Source of the DNA: Ficedula albicollis
Taxonomy: Eukaryota > Chordata > Aves > Passeriformes > Muscicapidae
Assembly (NCBI RefSeq): GCF_000247815.1
Contig: NC_021673.1
Coordinates: forward strand, 112,026,766-112,090,765
Length of the DNA stretch: 64,000 nt
Direction: 5' to 3'
Positions 1-13,630 of the stretch are shown one piece after another. The translations under genes and the position numbers were made by a program. Each line of letters opens with the position of its first letter. Positions within the stretch are counted from its first letter, which is position 1. The notes under the pieces were generated by a model. That model did not search any database, was not told the origin of the DNA, and saw only the letters and a program-made list of their open reading frames with translations.

Positions 1-603
1 TTAATGTTCTATATCAGATAGGTCTTTGTTATTTAAGTATTCACTTGAAGACCATTTACACCTTTTTTTAAACAAAATGGTATCACTTACAGATCATTCT
101 TCATTAGGGCGTCAAGCAGCACACCAAAAATTTAAGCATTTCTCACAATACTGTGTTAGTTTATCATCCCACAACTTCACAGAAGAAGCACAAGACTCAT
201 TTTTATATAAGAACTTAGTAAGTTATCATGCTTTACTCGTACACCAAAGCCAAGCAAAGCTAAGAAAAATACACCACGCACTTAGAAGTCAATGCAGTAA
301 AATACACAACAGAACAAGTGAAGTTGAAACTAGGTCAATTACTGACATTCTGAGCAAGATTAGGAAGTTAGAAATGTGATTACTTTAAAAACACAGAAAA
401 GTATTAATTTTTACCCAAAATTATTTTTAAATGCCAAACAAAAGATGAACAAACTCGGAGGTCACAAATTTGATTTCAAGATGCAGCTTTTAATCTGCCA
501 AAACTAAACCAGAAATCCAAGGCAAAACAAACAAAAAACAGAGAAAAAAGCATTATGCCAAGAATATTTTCAAAGCAATTAAAAAATTAACATGCTCAGA
601 CCT

Positions 604-1213
<610 letters not shown>

Positions 1214-4200
1214 GACTATCTATCATCGGAGTAGTTGTAGCAACACTGCACACTGATATTTCCAGGAAAAAAAAATACTCAGATAGGAAATACTTCATTA
1301 AGAACCCACAGATTCTGCAAGATTCAAATGCAGCAAACATGGCCTTACAGAGAATAGGTCTTCACAAATGACCACTGCCCCTGAAGTTACTCATCTGCTA
1401 GTCAACACCTGTTTTCATGGGACTTCTGAAAAGCATATTCAACATATTGCATAAAAATTTGGTGGATTCAAACAAGGTTAACAGAAAGTTCTCCACTAGC
1501 AATTGTAAATGGGGAGTCATCTCATGGGGGCGTTTCTAGAACAAGTCCCACATGGATCTCTTCTTGTCTCAAGGTTATGTGATATTGTTCTCAGCAATAC
1601 TAGAGTTAAAAACACATTATTGCCAGAGTTCATGCATGGCAAATTATCACAGAAGTGTTAAAGATTAAATTATATGATTAATCGAAATACACAGTAAATA
1701 GAGGTCAGCTGAAGATTGCTTCTGAAATACCACAGTTAAAATTCTAGAAGCTAGAATATTTTCCACATGATAATGACTTTAGTCTGTGAAACTGATTCAT
1801 TAAACAGTTTAGCAGTGAAGGAAAATACCCCAAGCAATGTAAGACTGCTGTAAATTGGTTGCTATTTTAAAAATGGAAATTTACAATGAACATCAACAAA
1901 TACAATTGTAAGTGCTCAACTTCCTTAACATTGAATTTATTTTTACACATTTGTTGTTAATGAGAAGTTGTTTTTAAAAGATACAACAACATGAAAAAAA
2001 GAAAAAAAACTGTGTGCCTTGAAATACATTCTTTACTTGATTTGTTTTTGAATATTCAATTGCAGTTTTGCACTATTTGTAAAATAATAATGAATCCAAT
2101 CTTATTTCACAGGGATAGTGAAACTGCATTTGAGTCTGTATATGTATACCTCCTTACAAGAAAAGTATCTTAGAAAGAGATCAATCACCTCAACCTGTTG
2201 AGAAAAACATAAGCTGCCAGTGTTTCTGGAGGCCAACAGTGATCATTCAAATGGTGCAAATGTACAAATCTGTAAAATGATGATGTACAAAGCTGCAACA
2301 GAGAAGTTTCAAAACTGTTTTTTATTACTTCGAACAACCTCTGTATACTCTCTGCAACAATGGATATGCCAAATGGATGAGTCCTCTGACTACAGTGAAA
2401 AAATTTGAATCAAAATTTCTTTCCCCAGCAATAATTTTAAGCATGATAAAGGATACAATGTTCAATATAATTTCTAACATGTTTGATACTATTCTACCCT
2501 CTCAGGCTATTAGCTGATTATATAGTAAGCTGTAGAATAATTCAATAAAAGCACAATGAAATGAAGGTAAAGGACAACCACAAATCTAAGAAAGTGAACT
2601 GACCATTGGCAATACTTTGCAAAAAGGCAACTTTTGTATTTCAAAGTCCTGAAGCCAATCTCTGCTCTGTGCTCACAAGAACCTAGCACTGGATCCCACA
2701 CAAATCATAATCATTTAATTCTGCTCTCCGTAATATCACTGCATAATTTGAATACAAAAGATTACCTAAGAGTAAGAGCTATAGAAAAGCGAGCAAAAAT
2801 TGCAGAAATAGTCTTATTAATCCAAAGCCAGTAGATAAGCTATCTTTCACCACAGACAGATGTGGAAATGGTTAAAGCTTTGGCCATGTCAGTAAGGCAT
2901 CCTAGTTCAGATAAATGTCCCCAGGGTATACAATCTCTCCTTCTCAACCCATGAGAAGAATGCATTCAAATAACTGGCTGGCTTAAGTGAAAACTCATTT
3001 CACATGAGGTCTCATAATTGCTTTGTCCTTGTGAAGTTAGCTGCACACCATAAGTACCTGGGTATTTTCCGTTATCTGACTAAGAACAACATCAGAAAAT
3101 GAATATTGATTGAATTCTTATGCAGGCACGTTCCCTGAGTAATAATGAGTAATACCTAAGGGCTTTAGGAAAACTATCAGATAAAAATGCAGAAATGATT
3201 CAGAAATAAATATGCATATTTAGTCAATCTGTTGGTAAAAGCAAAAGACAGTCATGAATGACAGGACTACAATAATTTATTCAGCATCAAGTGCTAGGAA
3301 TGACTGTACTGGGCCAACATAATGGCAAAGTCCTTGCATGTCCCAGATTAAGGCAGAAAACTTACCCAAGTTCAGTGGGTACAATGAGCTCAAGCCCTTA
3401 GTCAGAATGCTGAGGAACGTTTGATACTGGAAATCAGAGATCAAGCAGAGCAGAGTGTTTAAACCTCAATTTCCCTTTGCACAAGAGTAAAAGGAAAGCC
3501 CCTATTAATCAGAATATCAACTACAATTTCACAGGTAAAGGACTTGATGGTAATTTGTGAAACTGACATGAAAAACCGCAATGCAAGCAAGAAGACGTCT
3601 GCAGCTACTGAAAGTACTCCTGCCTCCAAATGAATCCTTTAATAACAGGTGAACTTTAATAATGGAATATAGCGTAAAATAGCTCCCAAACAACAACCAC
3701 TTCTGTAGTACAGGCATTTCCCTGCAGAAAAATCAAGCAATGGGACAGACAAGTTTCATTTAGTCAAGAAACTTGCAAGAGACCCATGAGAATAATTCCC
3801 TAGAAAGAAATAAAAGAAGGCAATAACGGAAAAGAAAAATACAAACATGAACATCTACCACACCCTGCAAAATTCATCAGCCTTTTATCAGACACTTCCA
3901 CACAGCAAGAGAAACAAGCAAGTTGTATTAGCCCTATTTCACTGCAGCCCTTGAGCTGCAGTAAACCTATACTATACACAGGCTCTATTACAAAGCCCTC
4001 AGACAAGGTTTAGCAGCCACCTATCGTTGTGGCAAAAAGAGACAACAGTAACAGTAAGGCAACAGTATAACCAGCAAATCGATACAAGCAACTGTTGACT
4101 ATTCAGCAGATTGTGAGATTGTACTTGGGGTACCACATCTATCCCAGTAAGAGACAAACATTTACATCAGAATAAGCCCAGAGGAAAACTTCCAAAATCA

Positions 4201-4233
4201 AGCATATTATGTCCAAGCACAAACTAAATAAAT

Positions 4234-4590
4234 GGGTTTGTTCAGTCTTAAATAGAAATGGCTAAGAGGAGGATGCATTTTTTTGTTGTCTTCAGCAATA
4301 TAGTGCTGTTGTACAAAGACTAAATGGAGCACTCGAAAGTACTCAGTGAAAAGACACAAGGCAATGAACATAAAGTGGGATATTATGATTACATATTACA
4401 ATTTTCTCACAGTTGTCTGACACTGGAACAGGTTTCCCAGACAGACAATAAAATCTTCATCCCTGGATTTATTCGAAACTCAACTGGACACGACTCTGAG
4501 CAATTCGATCAGTAGGATCTGCTTTCAGCAGGAGGTTGGATCAGGTGACTTCCAGGTGCCCCTGCCAATCTAAATTACCCTATAATCAAA
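4234..4590 (+). mobile_element. CR1 LINE fragment, old, in B4GALT6 intron 1
   Basis: The sequence follows the 3' third of avian CR1 in + orientation, antisense to B4GALT6. Recognisable parts are the GGTTTGTTCAG start, an AGTGAAAAGACACAAGGCAATG-like segment, CACTGGAACAGG, and the late AGGAGGTTGGATCAGGTGACTTCCAGGTG block ending near CCTATAATC. It is clearly diverged and has no coding capacity. Family assignment is by eye. Confidence 0.75.
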
Positions 4591-5109
4591 CAGCAAGTCT
4601 TTAGAATACCACAACTGCCACAGATGCCAGGAACAAAAAATACCAGCACAAAGGCTGTGCCCATATTTATGGGCTCAGCATCTGGAAGCAACAATAAACA
4701 TTTATCTTGCTGATAGCATTTTCAGCACTCCCCTCCATTTCTGCATAAGTTCAAAAAGGAGTGATACCATTCTTCCTATGAGGAAAACTAGTTCCTAGTA
4801 ATAGAACAGGAAATAAAATTTATAAAAAATTGTGAGCTAAAACCAATAGAGATGTTTCCAAGTTTCATGTAGGCTGCACAGCTGCCTTTTGGTTAGGATT
4901 GACAAGGAAGTAGCAAGATTTTAATAAAAGAAGCAGAAGACCATAAGAGAGAAAACATTAGCAGTTCTTTCCTCCTCAATCTCATTTCACCATTTGGGAT
5001 TCTTAGTTACTGATGTCAAAGCAGACTGCATCTTCTTTGATCACTGCACTGTTTCATAATCAGTTTTTATTTGAACTGCATGGATTATTACATCCAAAGG
5101 AGACAAGCA

Positions 5110-5313
5110 AGAATCACAGAATATGTTGAGCTGGAAAGGACCCACCAGGATCATTGAGTGCAACTACTGACCCTGCACAGGACCTCCCCAAGAATGTCAC
5201 CATGTGCCTGAGAATGTTGTCCAAACACTTCTTGAACTCTGTCAGGCCTGATGCTGGGACCTCTTCCCTGGGGAAACTGTTCCAGCACTCAAGCACTCTC
5301 TGGCTGAAAAACT
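5110..5313 (-). mobile_element. CR1 LINE 3' fragment in B4GALT6 intron 1
   Basis: In + strand reading this is the reverse complement of a CR1 3' end: AGAATCACAGAAT, GGAAAGGACCCACCAGGATCAT, then GGAAACTGTTCCAGCACTCAAGCACTCTCTGGCTGAAAA. The element lies on the minus strand, in sense with B4GALT6, and is 5'-truncated, as is normal for CR1. Confidence 0.88.
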
Positions 5314-6430
5314 AGACTACAATTGCCTACAATATGGAGAGCTCCAAGATGCTTTTCCACCCAAACTGGCAAAGGTTCTCTGCTGCAATAAAACAGAAAA
5401 GAATAACCCAGGGAAGAATAAGAGATCATTTTCTGAGATCTGTTATGTCGCCCAACGCAATTTCAGTTATAATGCTGAGAGCAAATGGGACAAAACAGGA
5501 AAAAAGAAAAAAACTGTTCTCTTGCAATACTCAGGTTGGTTTGGAAGTGAAATTAGATTAGCAAATGCTCTCCCCTTGGTCACCATTGCTTTGTTATTTT
5601 GTTTTATTCTCCTAATCTTTAGATCCTTTCCAGGATGTAAACTTGAACCTACATCTGGGTTCTGGGTGCTGTCAGGACGAGACATAGATTATTTGAGTCC
5701 CTTTTATTCCTTTTATTTATAACACTGAAAAAAAACCCCATATTGGCACCAAATATTCTTGCTCTCAGCTAGCTTCTTCAGCCTTTAACTAATACATGAG
5801 TATTTGCAACTTTCAGTTTCTGCTTTTTCCAGAGGAGCACCAAATGCAGTATTGTCACAGAAGTGGTCATTCTGGAGAAGCAGCACCTCTTACCTGCTTT
5901 CACTGAACACGTGAGACTATCACACAGAAGTATCATTAAACATTTAAATGAAATTTTAAAATTTTAAACATTTGAAATGTTTTTGACCATTTTAACTTGC
6001 CTTCCTATCCCTTAAGGTTTTCCTCTGAAACATTCACTGAATTAAACAGGAGAAATTAAAATCAGAAAAATAGTTGTCTTCTCTAATTAATAGTTAGAAA
6101 TCAATTTGCTCGTGTTTCAGCTCCTCTGACTATCAAAAGACTACCAGGGTGCTGAGGTAGGGCTGCCATCACCTGTACCTCATCATCTATGCTTACAGAA
6201 AAGGGAAAAGCAGGCACATGATCAATCCCACATGGTGTATGAATTCTTCTCAAATCATTTAAACCCTATATTTTTATATTATTTGCAGTACTGGATGTCT
6301 TCATCTCAAAACACAGAACCATGCCTGAAAACATGAAAATGCGGTTTTCCTCCCCTTCTATTACAAAATACATGGAATAATAAAAGCTTCTACTTCCTAA
6401 AGAACTAACATTCTGAGAGGTCTCTTCAAA

Positions 6431-6470
6431 AAACCAAACAAAACCAAACAAAACCAAACAAAACCAAACA
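6431..6470. repeat. 10-bp microsatellite, four perfect units
   Basis: Four exact copies of AAACCAAACA stand in tandem, preceded by A-rich sequence and followed by A6. This could be a length-polymorphic simple repeat. It lies in intron 1. Confidence 0.9.
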
Positions 6471-9466
6471 AAAAAATCTGAATTGCAATAGAACTGCAAT
6501 ATCTGTAATTATGGTGCAAAGGATAACATTTAAATATTAGATAAATAATTAAATACCTTAAAATAAGTAATTAAGATTTCTTTCCGCTAAACAAATTGCC
6601 AATACTTCAAGTTGATCTAAACTGCATTTGTTACAAAATTTGCAGTTTTGTCAAAAAAAAAATGCAGTAACTCTAAATAGTTTGAAGGACAGAAGGAATG
6701 TAATACTGACCTCTTTGAGAATTCTTCCACTGTTAAGGGCTTACATGTGCAGATGTCTCTTCCCTTTGATAAGCCATGAATTGATTGCTAAGAGGGACTC
6801 CCGCTCCATTAGCCCATAAGAATTCAAAATTTCAATCAACTTTGACATCTCAGGAAAACATTCTGCTGCATGACTCCCTTATTTTTCCTCTCCCACTTTC
6901 CAGTACACTGCTGCTCTATAAAACATTTGAGAATCCAACTTCTCTATCTCTTTTCAATTCCTCTGACCACCACAAAGAGAAGCCAGCCAGGGAGCAGCTC
7001 CAGTTCCCTACAACACAATTAGAATCTTCTTCCTCTCTGACATTGTGCCTTGTAGCTTGTTGAGGAATAAAATGTAGTTCTGGTGAACTAAAATATCTTT
7101 AGTAAAACATATCTGTACACATAAATTATGACAGAACTCAACCATTTATGACTTAGCTGCAGAATATATTTCATGAAAAGCTGCTAACAGGTCAGGTGGC
7201 TGAGCTTCAATAACCTTTAGTCTTCCTCCTCTCCACACACACACTATCAGCCTTGACTTAGATACATCTACTGCATTACACTCAGTATTCTATTCCATCA
7301 CAGTATGCAAATGCCATGAGCATACAGCATAGGATTATTAGATGAATCATCTGCCTGTAAACTTGGGTGCTCCTAAGTGCTTTGAAAAACTGCTGTTCTT
7401 ACAACTTACATTTTCACTATATTGCCAGGAAGATTGTTGGTTTTTGCATAATATCTGACCTTCTTTCTCTCCATTTCACATAGTAACATTTTAAGGAGCA
7501 AATTCCTGGGAAATCAGTGTTACATCTGCAGGCTGATAGGCCGAGACATAAAACTTTCCTACTGCCCTTTCCTTTACCATTTTCTATATTCTCTTCCCCA
7601 GGATCCTTCAGACCAGCACAGCAGCATTTCTAGATGGACCTAAGAAGTGCCACAGACAAGGAATAACTTCATTATTTCAGGTTTTTGACTTCAGCTGGAT
7701 GAGTTCACAACACAACCAGATACAGTTAGGGCAGTACAGCATTGATCAGTAGCTGGAAAGAGCTGTAATCTCACAAACTCACATAACTACCCAAGATTTT
7801 TGGATTTTTAAACCACATCTTGAAAGGGCCAGCTACAGTATTTGTGTCTGAGATAGCAAGAGAGAGTAGTTTGAGTACGACTATTTTTTCCCTCAAGGTT
7901 GATCAGCCCTAATTAACCTACCCTAAAAACACTTTTGGTGCATACTGTTGAATCCATTTCATTCCTGGTACAAAGGAAAGTGAACATACGTGTAATTCCC
8001 AATAGCAGAGAAGATGAAGTCAGAAATTAAAAGTCTCATCATTAAAGGCTCTCATTCTGAACAAGGTAATGCATAAGCCTTGCTAAGTGAGACAATGTAC
8101 TTCCTGAGAAAATGTCCATTGGCAAGAAACATTTAAGTAACAAAGTAAAACTATGGTTGCATATTGCATACATTACATAAGACATTATAAGTTTCACTTA
8201 TAAAGATGTAGAAACTGTACTCTGCTATTTAAATCGTATATCAATTACTTGTAATTAAAATCTACTTTATATATGTATCCTACAATAGCATCTCAAAGAC
8301 CTAAGATGCCTAAATGGACATCAGCATCGTTCTCACTTGGAAGACTACATCACATCCCTTTCAGCAGGGAAACACTGACAGATCAGAAAGTTCAGAACTC
8401 CAACCCTATAAATATTATATTTCTTATATTTTTTTGAATTTATTTGAACGAGAAGAATAATTGGCAGACTTGCCAATACTGTAGGAAGTACATAAGTAAA
8501 GGACAACTCTAAAACGATAGGTGAATTATATAGAACTATGCAAGTATAGAAGCAACAATTGCACCTTGAAAGTGTTTACAAGTTAAATAGAAGATAGTGA
8601 GCAAGAGGGACCCAAAAAGCATAACACACTATCAAAAGGAAACAATTCCCGAAGATTCAGTAGTCACATCAGTGTGGACACTTTGTAGCAATGGCTGCAG
8701 GGAGTTTTAAGCACTAAGGATGAAGAGAGTGATGATTTGGCAAGTATTTAGGTAGCACCTGATAAGCAAAGAGATGTGCAGAAGAGTGTGGCAACGGTCC
8801 CTGGAAAAAAAGGAAAACATTCTCTAATCAAGAGACACCCAACACAGGGAAATCCCAGAGGACCATACAGGATATCACTAGCCTTAGCTCTGGGGTAATG
8901 CTAACCAGCTCTAAAAGGATCATCCACTGAGAAAAAGCCTGATGGTCTCCCAGTAACAGCAGAAGAGTGAACTGAGGAAACCAGCGCATTTTGTGGTCTG
9001 TTTTAGACACAAACTTGCACAGTTATTCTATGAAGGTTCTTCTAAATCAACGGGTTGTCTCCCTTTGAAGTGGTTCCTTCAGAAGTGGAAGTTACCAAAC
9101 TGTAAAACCTGTGAAGACAGAGAGATCCCACTAACAGAAGTAAACAACGAATATTAAAAATGGTCCTTCATTTTTGTTCACACGGGCTTTATTATTAACG
9201 CAGTTACTAAAAATTTGAAAGATCAATACATTTAAGTGATTCCAGCAGTTCTGCACTTCTTCCCCGATTCATACCACTGTATCACGACGAAACGCTGAGC
9301 CGCTTCAGCGCCTCACTTTGCCAGCCCGAGAAGCAAGGGCAGCATCCACCTACCTCGCGATGGCAGATGAACCTTCTAGAGCGCTTGAAAGCAGCGGAAC
9401 AAAGATGCGGGATCCGCGCACGTTACCGCCGCCCCCGCCGGCCGCCCCGACCCTTCCCGGGCGGGC

Positions 9467-9783
<317 letters not shown>

Positions 9784-9804
9784 CTCCCCAGGGGGCGGCT
9801 CCGG

Positions 9805-9810
9805 ACTCAC
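9805..9810 (-). other. B4GALT6: Splice donor of B4GALT6 exon 1
   Basis: On the minus strand the exon reads GGGATCG and is followed directly by GTGAGT, a perfect match to the vertebrate 5' splice-site consensus. This supports the open frame as a genuine exon and fixes its end after the first base of codon 39. Confidence 0.9.
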
Positions 9811-11034
<1,224 letters not shown>

Positions 11035-11295
11035 CTCGGCCGGGTCCCGCGTCCCGCCCCGCTCCGCCGGGCTCGCCGGGCGCTCCCGCTGGCTCCCGGG
11101 CGGGGGTGCCTTTACCGTGCCCAGTCACCGCAGGACACGGCGCGGCGGGCCCGCTTTCCAGCGCTGGTGCCTGTCCTTCCCTTTCCTCCTTCCGCCGGCG
11201 CTGCCCCTGTGCCACGGGTGGATGTCGTTGTGCTTCCAGCTGTTTTAACGCAGAGCAGTTGGAAACGGGAGTCAGGGCTGGCAGCTTCTTTCATA

Positions 11296-11678
11296 CGAGG
11301 AGAGGCTGCAGGAGCTGGGCCTGCTTAGTCTAGGGAAGAGGTCAGAGAGGGGAGCTCGTTAGTGCAAATGAACATCTCAGAGGTGGCTGTCAAGAGAATG
11401 GTGCCAGGCTCTTCCCAGTGGTGCTCAGCGGCAGGACAGGGAGTGATGGCCATAAACTAAAACACAAGTGTCACCTCAACATGTAAAGAGGAAGAACCTC
11501 TTTACACTGAGAGTGGCCAAGCACTGAACATATGCCAGGGAGGTCATGGAGCCTTCCTCTCCAGAGACTCATTATGAGCCCACCCAGATGCAGTCCTGTG
11601 CAACCTGCTCTAGGTGACCCTGGCTTGGAAGATAGTCCCTCCCAACACTGACAATTATATAATTCTGTCTTTCTGTGA
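11296..11678 (+). mobile_element. CR1 LINE fragment just upstream of the B4GALT6 CpG island
   Basis: Typical CR1 landmarks occur in order on the + strand: GAGAGGCTGCAGGAGCTGGG, a GGGAGTGATGGCCATAAACT-like segment, CTTTACACTGAGAGTGGCCAAGCACTG, GCAACCTGCTCTAGGTGACCC and a terminal TATAATTCTGTCTTTCTGTG. It begins about 60 bp beyond the end of the GC-rich promoter sequence and runs in the opposite sense to B4GALT6. Confidence 0.9.
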
Positions 11679-12193
11679 CCTAACAGTTCTCCACAGAGCA
11701 GAATAGGAAGCATTGCCTGAAGGTTTGGCTAGACTTATGCTTTAGGATTTGCTGACTTTAAGTGTGATGATCTACATACTCTGTTACCAGTTCACTCCCA
11801 AGGCCACTGCTTTAAAAAGGTATTTTTTAAAAGTTGGCAACAGAAGCTCCATATCCATTCGCTGCCCTTTCTTGCTTTGGCAAAGAGCTTGGCTGCCACA
11901 AGTTGCTGGGTGATAGGGTTCAGCCAGTAATTGCTCTGTTCCTCTGGAGAATGCTGCCACGGATAGATGTGTGCCAAGGGGTCGGCAGCAGGCCAGGTCA
12001 TGCCTTGGGCACACTTGATGTGGCAGCAGGATCCATTTGCACAATAATCCAGGTCTGTGTTGTTACTGTGTGTGGAGTTTAGTCAGACACAGGGCAAAAA
12101 GAACGGAGAGTTGCCTCTCTCCCCAATACAGCTTTGTCTCAGTCGCTATACTTGCACTATGGTTTTTATGCAATAGATATTATTAATAGCTTC
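11679..12193. other. Intergenic sequence, nothing recognised
   Basis: This unique-looking sequence lies between two CR1 fragments. Overlapping short open frames on both strands (up to 86 codons) show no recognisable domain or splice context. Confidence 0.6.
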
Positions 12194-12209
12194 ATCTTGT
12201 TTCAGTAAT
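12194..12209. repeat. Left direct repeat flanking the CR1 insertion
   Basis: The 16 bases ATCTTGTTTCAGTAAT recur exactly at 12527-12542 on the far side of the CR1 fragment. Confidence 0.85.
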
Positions 12210-12212
12210 CAT

Positions 12213-12500
12213 CAAAGAGTCATAAAATGGTTTGGGTTGGAAGGGACCTTAAAGACCATCTAGTTTCAACTGCCCTGGCATGGGCAAGGACACCTTTCAC
12301 CAGACCAGCTTGCTCAGAGATACAACACCATCCAGCCTGGCCTTAAACACTTCCCGGGATAGATCATTCACAACTTCACTGCACTGCCTCTTCCAGTCCT
12401 CACCATCCTCATATTAAATTATTTTTTTCTAATATCTAATCAAAACCTGTTCTCTTTCAGTTTGAGGCCATTCCCCCTCATCTTTTGAGATGGGGATGCT
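12213..12500 (-). mobile_element. CR1 LINE 3' fragment flanked by 16-bp direct repeats
   Basis: The + strand carries the reverse complement of the CR1 3' end: CATAAAATGGTTTGGGTTGG, AGGGACCTTAAAGACCATCT, CTGTTCTCTTTCAGTTTGAG and CATTCCCCCTCATC. The exact 16-mer ATCTTGTTTCAGTAAT stands on both sides at 12194-12209 and 12527-12542, which looks like a target-site duplication. The 5' junction of the element is uncertain by about 30 bp. Confidence 0.9.
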
Positions 12501-12526
12501 CACACATCATGACGCACACACTCTTG

Positions 12527-12542
12527 ATCTTGTTTCAGTAAT
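12527..12542. repeat. Right direct repeat flanking the CR1 insertion
   Basis: This is an exact copy of 12194-12209. Together the two copies bracket about 317 bp that is mostly CR1. Confidence 0.85.
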
Positions 12543-13030
12543 AACAGAGAGACATTATTTTGTTCACCCACCACAGCTCATGGTCAAGTAGAGTTTATCC
12601 TTTAGACTGACAGGGCAACCTTATCACTTCCTTCAGTCACAAGCAAACTGCTTCCAAACACTCTGCAGGATAACATATCAAATGTAAAAAGCTTGAGTCA
12701 GTTGACATGTAAACATCAGGGCTAGAAATACAAAATTATTGGTTAATCAGTGAAGTAGGGTTGCAAGAAGCTGATAGTAGAAACAAAAGCAAATGCTTTC
12801 TTAGTCAAAATTTTGCTGAATGTTGAACATTTATTTGTACAGTGGAATGCAGTACACAAAATAACAATCTTTAGCAGCATCATGGCTTCCCTGATTATCA
12901 TTTTGATGCAAAGTGTAGACAAGGATTTCCCAGTAAGGGTTTTCATAAGAGAGAGAGAAATTCTGTTCCTTCAGACCTGAAACAGAGACTTGTCAGTTAT
13001 ATTTTGATGGATGTTATTGCAATGGGTATC
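12543..13030. other. Intergenic sequence, nothing recognised
   Basis: This AT-rich unique sequence lies between the CR1 fragment and the solo LTR. A 67-codon minus-strand frame shows no recognisable motif. Confidence 0.6.
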
Positions 13031-13625
13031 TGTGCAGGTTTTGGCTGGGGTGAAGTTAATTTTCTTCACAGTGGCTTGTATGGGAATATGTTTTAGATTT
13101 GTGCTGAGCACAGGGTTGATAATACAGATATATATTTGTTACCACTGAGCAGAGCTTACACAGAGCCAAGACCTTTTCTACTTTTCATACTGCCACCATG
13201 GTGAGGGGGCTGGGAGCACATGGAAGATTGGAGGGAGACAGCCAGGACAGGTGACCCCAAATGACCAAAGGGATATTTCTAACCATATGACATCATGCTC
13301 AGTAGAAAAAGTTGAGGGAAGAAGGAAGTGAGGGACATTTGGAGTGACGGTGTTTGTCTTCCCAAGTAACCTTTACATGATGGAGCCCTGCTGTCCTGGA
13401 GATGACTGAACACCTGCCTGCCCATGGAAAGCAGTGAATCAATTCTTTGCTTGTGTGCACAGCAATTGCTCTCCTTACTAAACTGTCTATCTCAGCCCAG
13501 GAATTTTCTGAAATTTCTTCTAGAAATTTCTTCTACCTTTCCGATTCTCTCCCCAATCCCGCTGTGGGGAGGATGAATGAGCAGCTGTGTGGGGCTTGGT
13601 GGCTGGCTGGGGTTAAACCACTACA
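13031..13625 (+). mobile_element. Solo LTR of an endogenous retrovirus (decayed)
   Basis: This 595-bp element starts TGTGCAGGTTTTGGCTGGGG and ends GGCTGGGGTTAAACCACTACA, so it has TG...CA termini. It is flanked by GTATC (13026-13030) and ATATC (13626-13630), an imperfect 5-bp target duplication. Its body (pieces around ACAGGTGACCCCAAATGACC and GATGGAGCCCTGCTGTCCTGG) matches what I remember of an LTR family common in passerine genomes. No internal retroviral region is attached, so it is a solo LTR from recombination. Where a TATA-like element is expected, the sequence reads AGTAGAAAAAG, so the promoter looks decayed. I do not assign a family name. Confidence 0.85.
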
Positions 13626-13630
13626 ATATC

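Noticed and set aside
26..379. 117-codon + strand open frame at the window edge
   Set aside because: It lies antisense in the presumed B4GALT6 intron 1, has no recognisable domain and no splice or start context. Chance frame.
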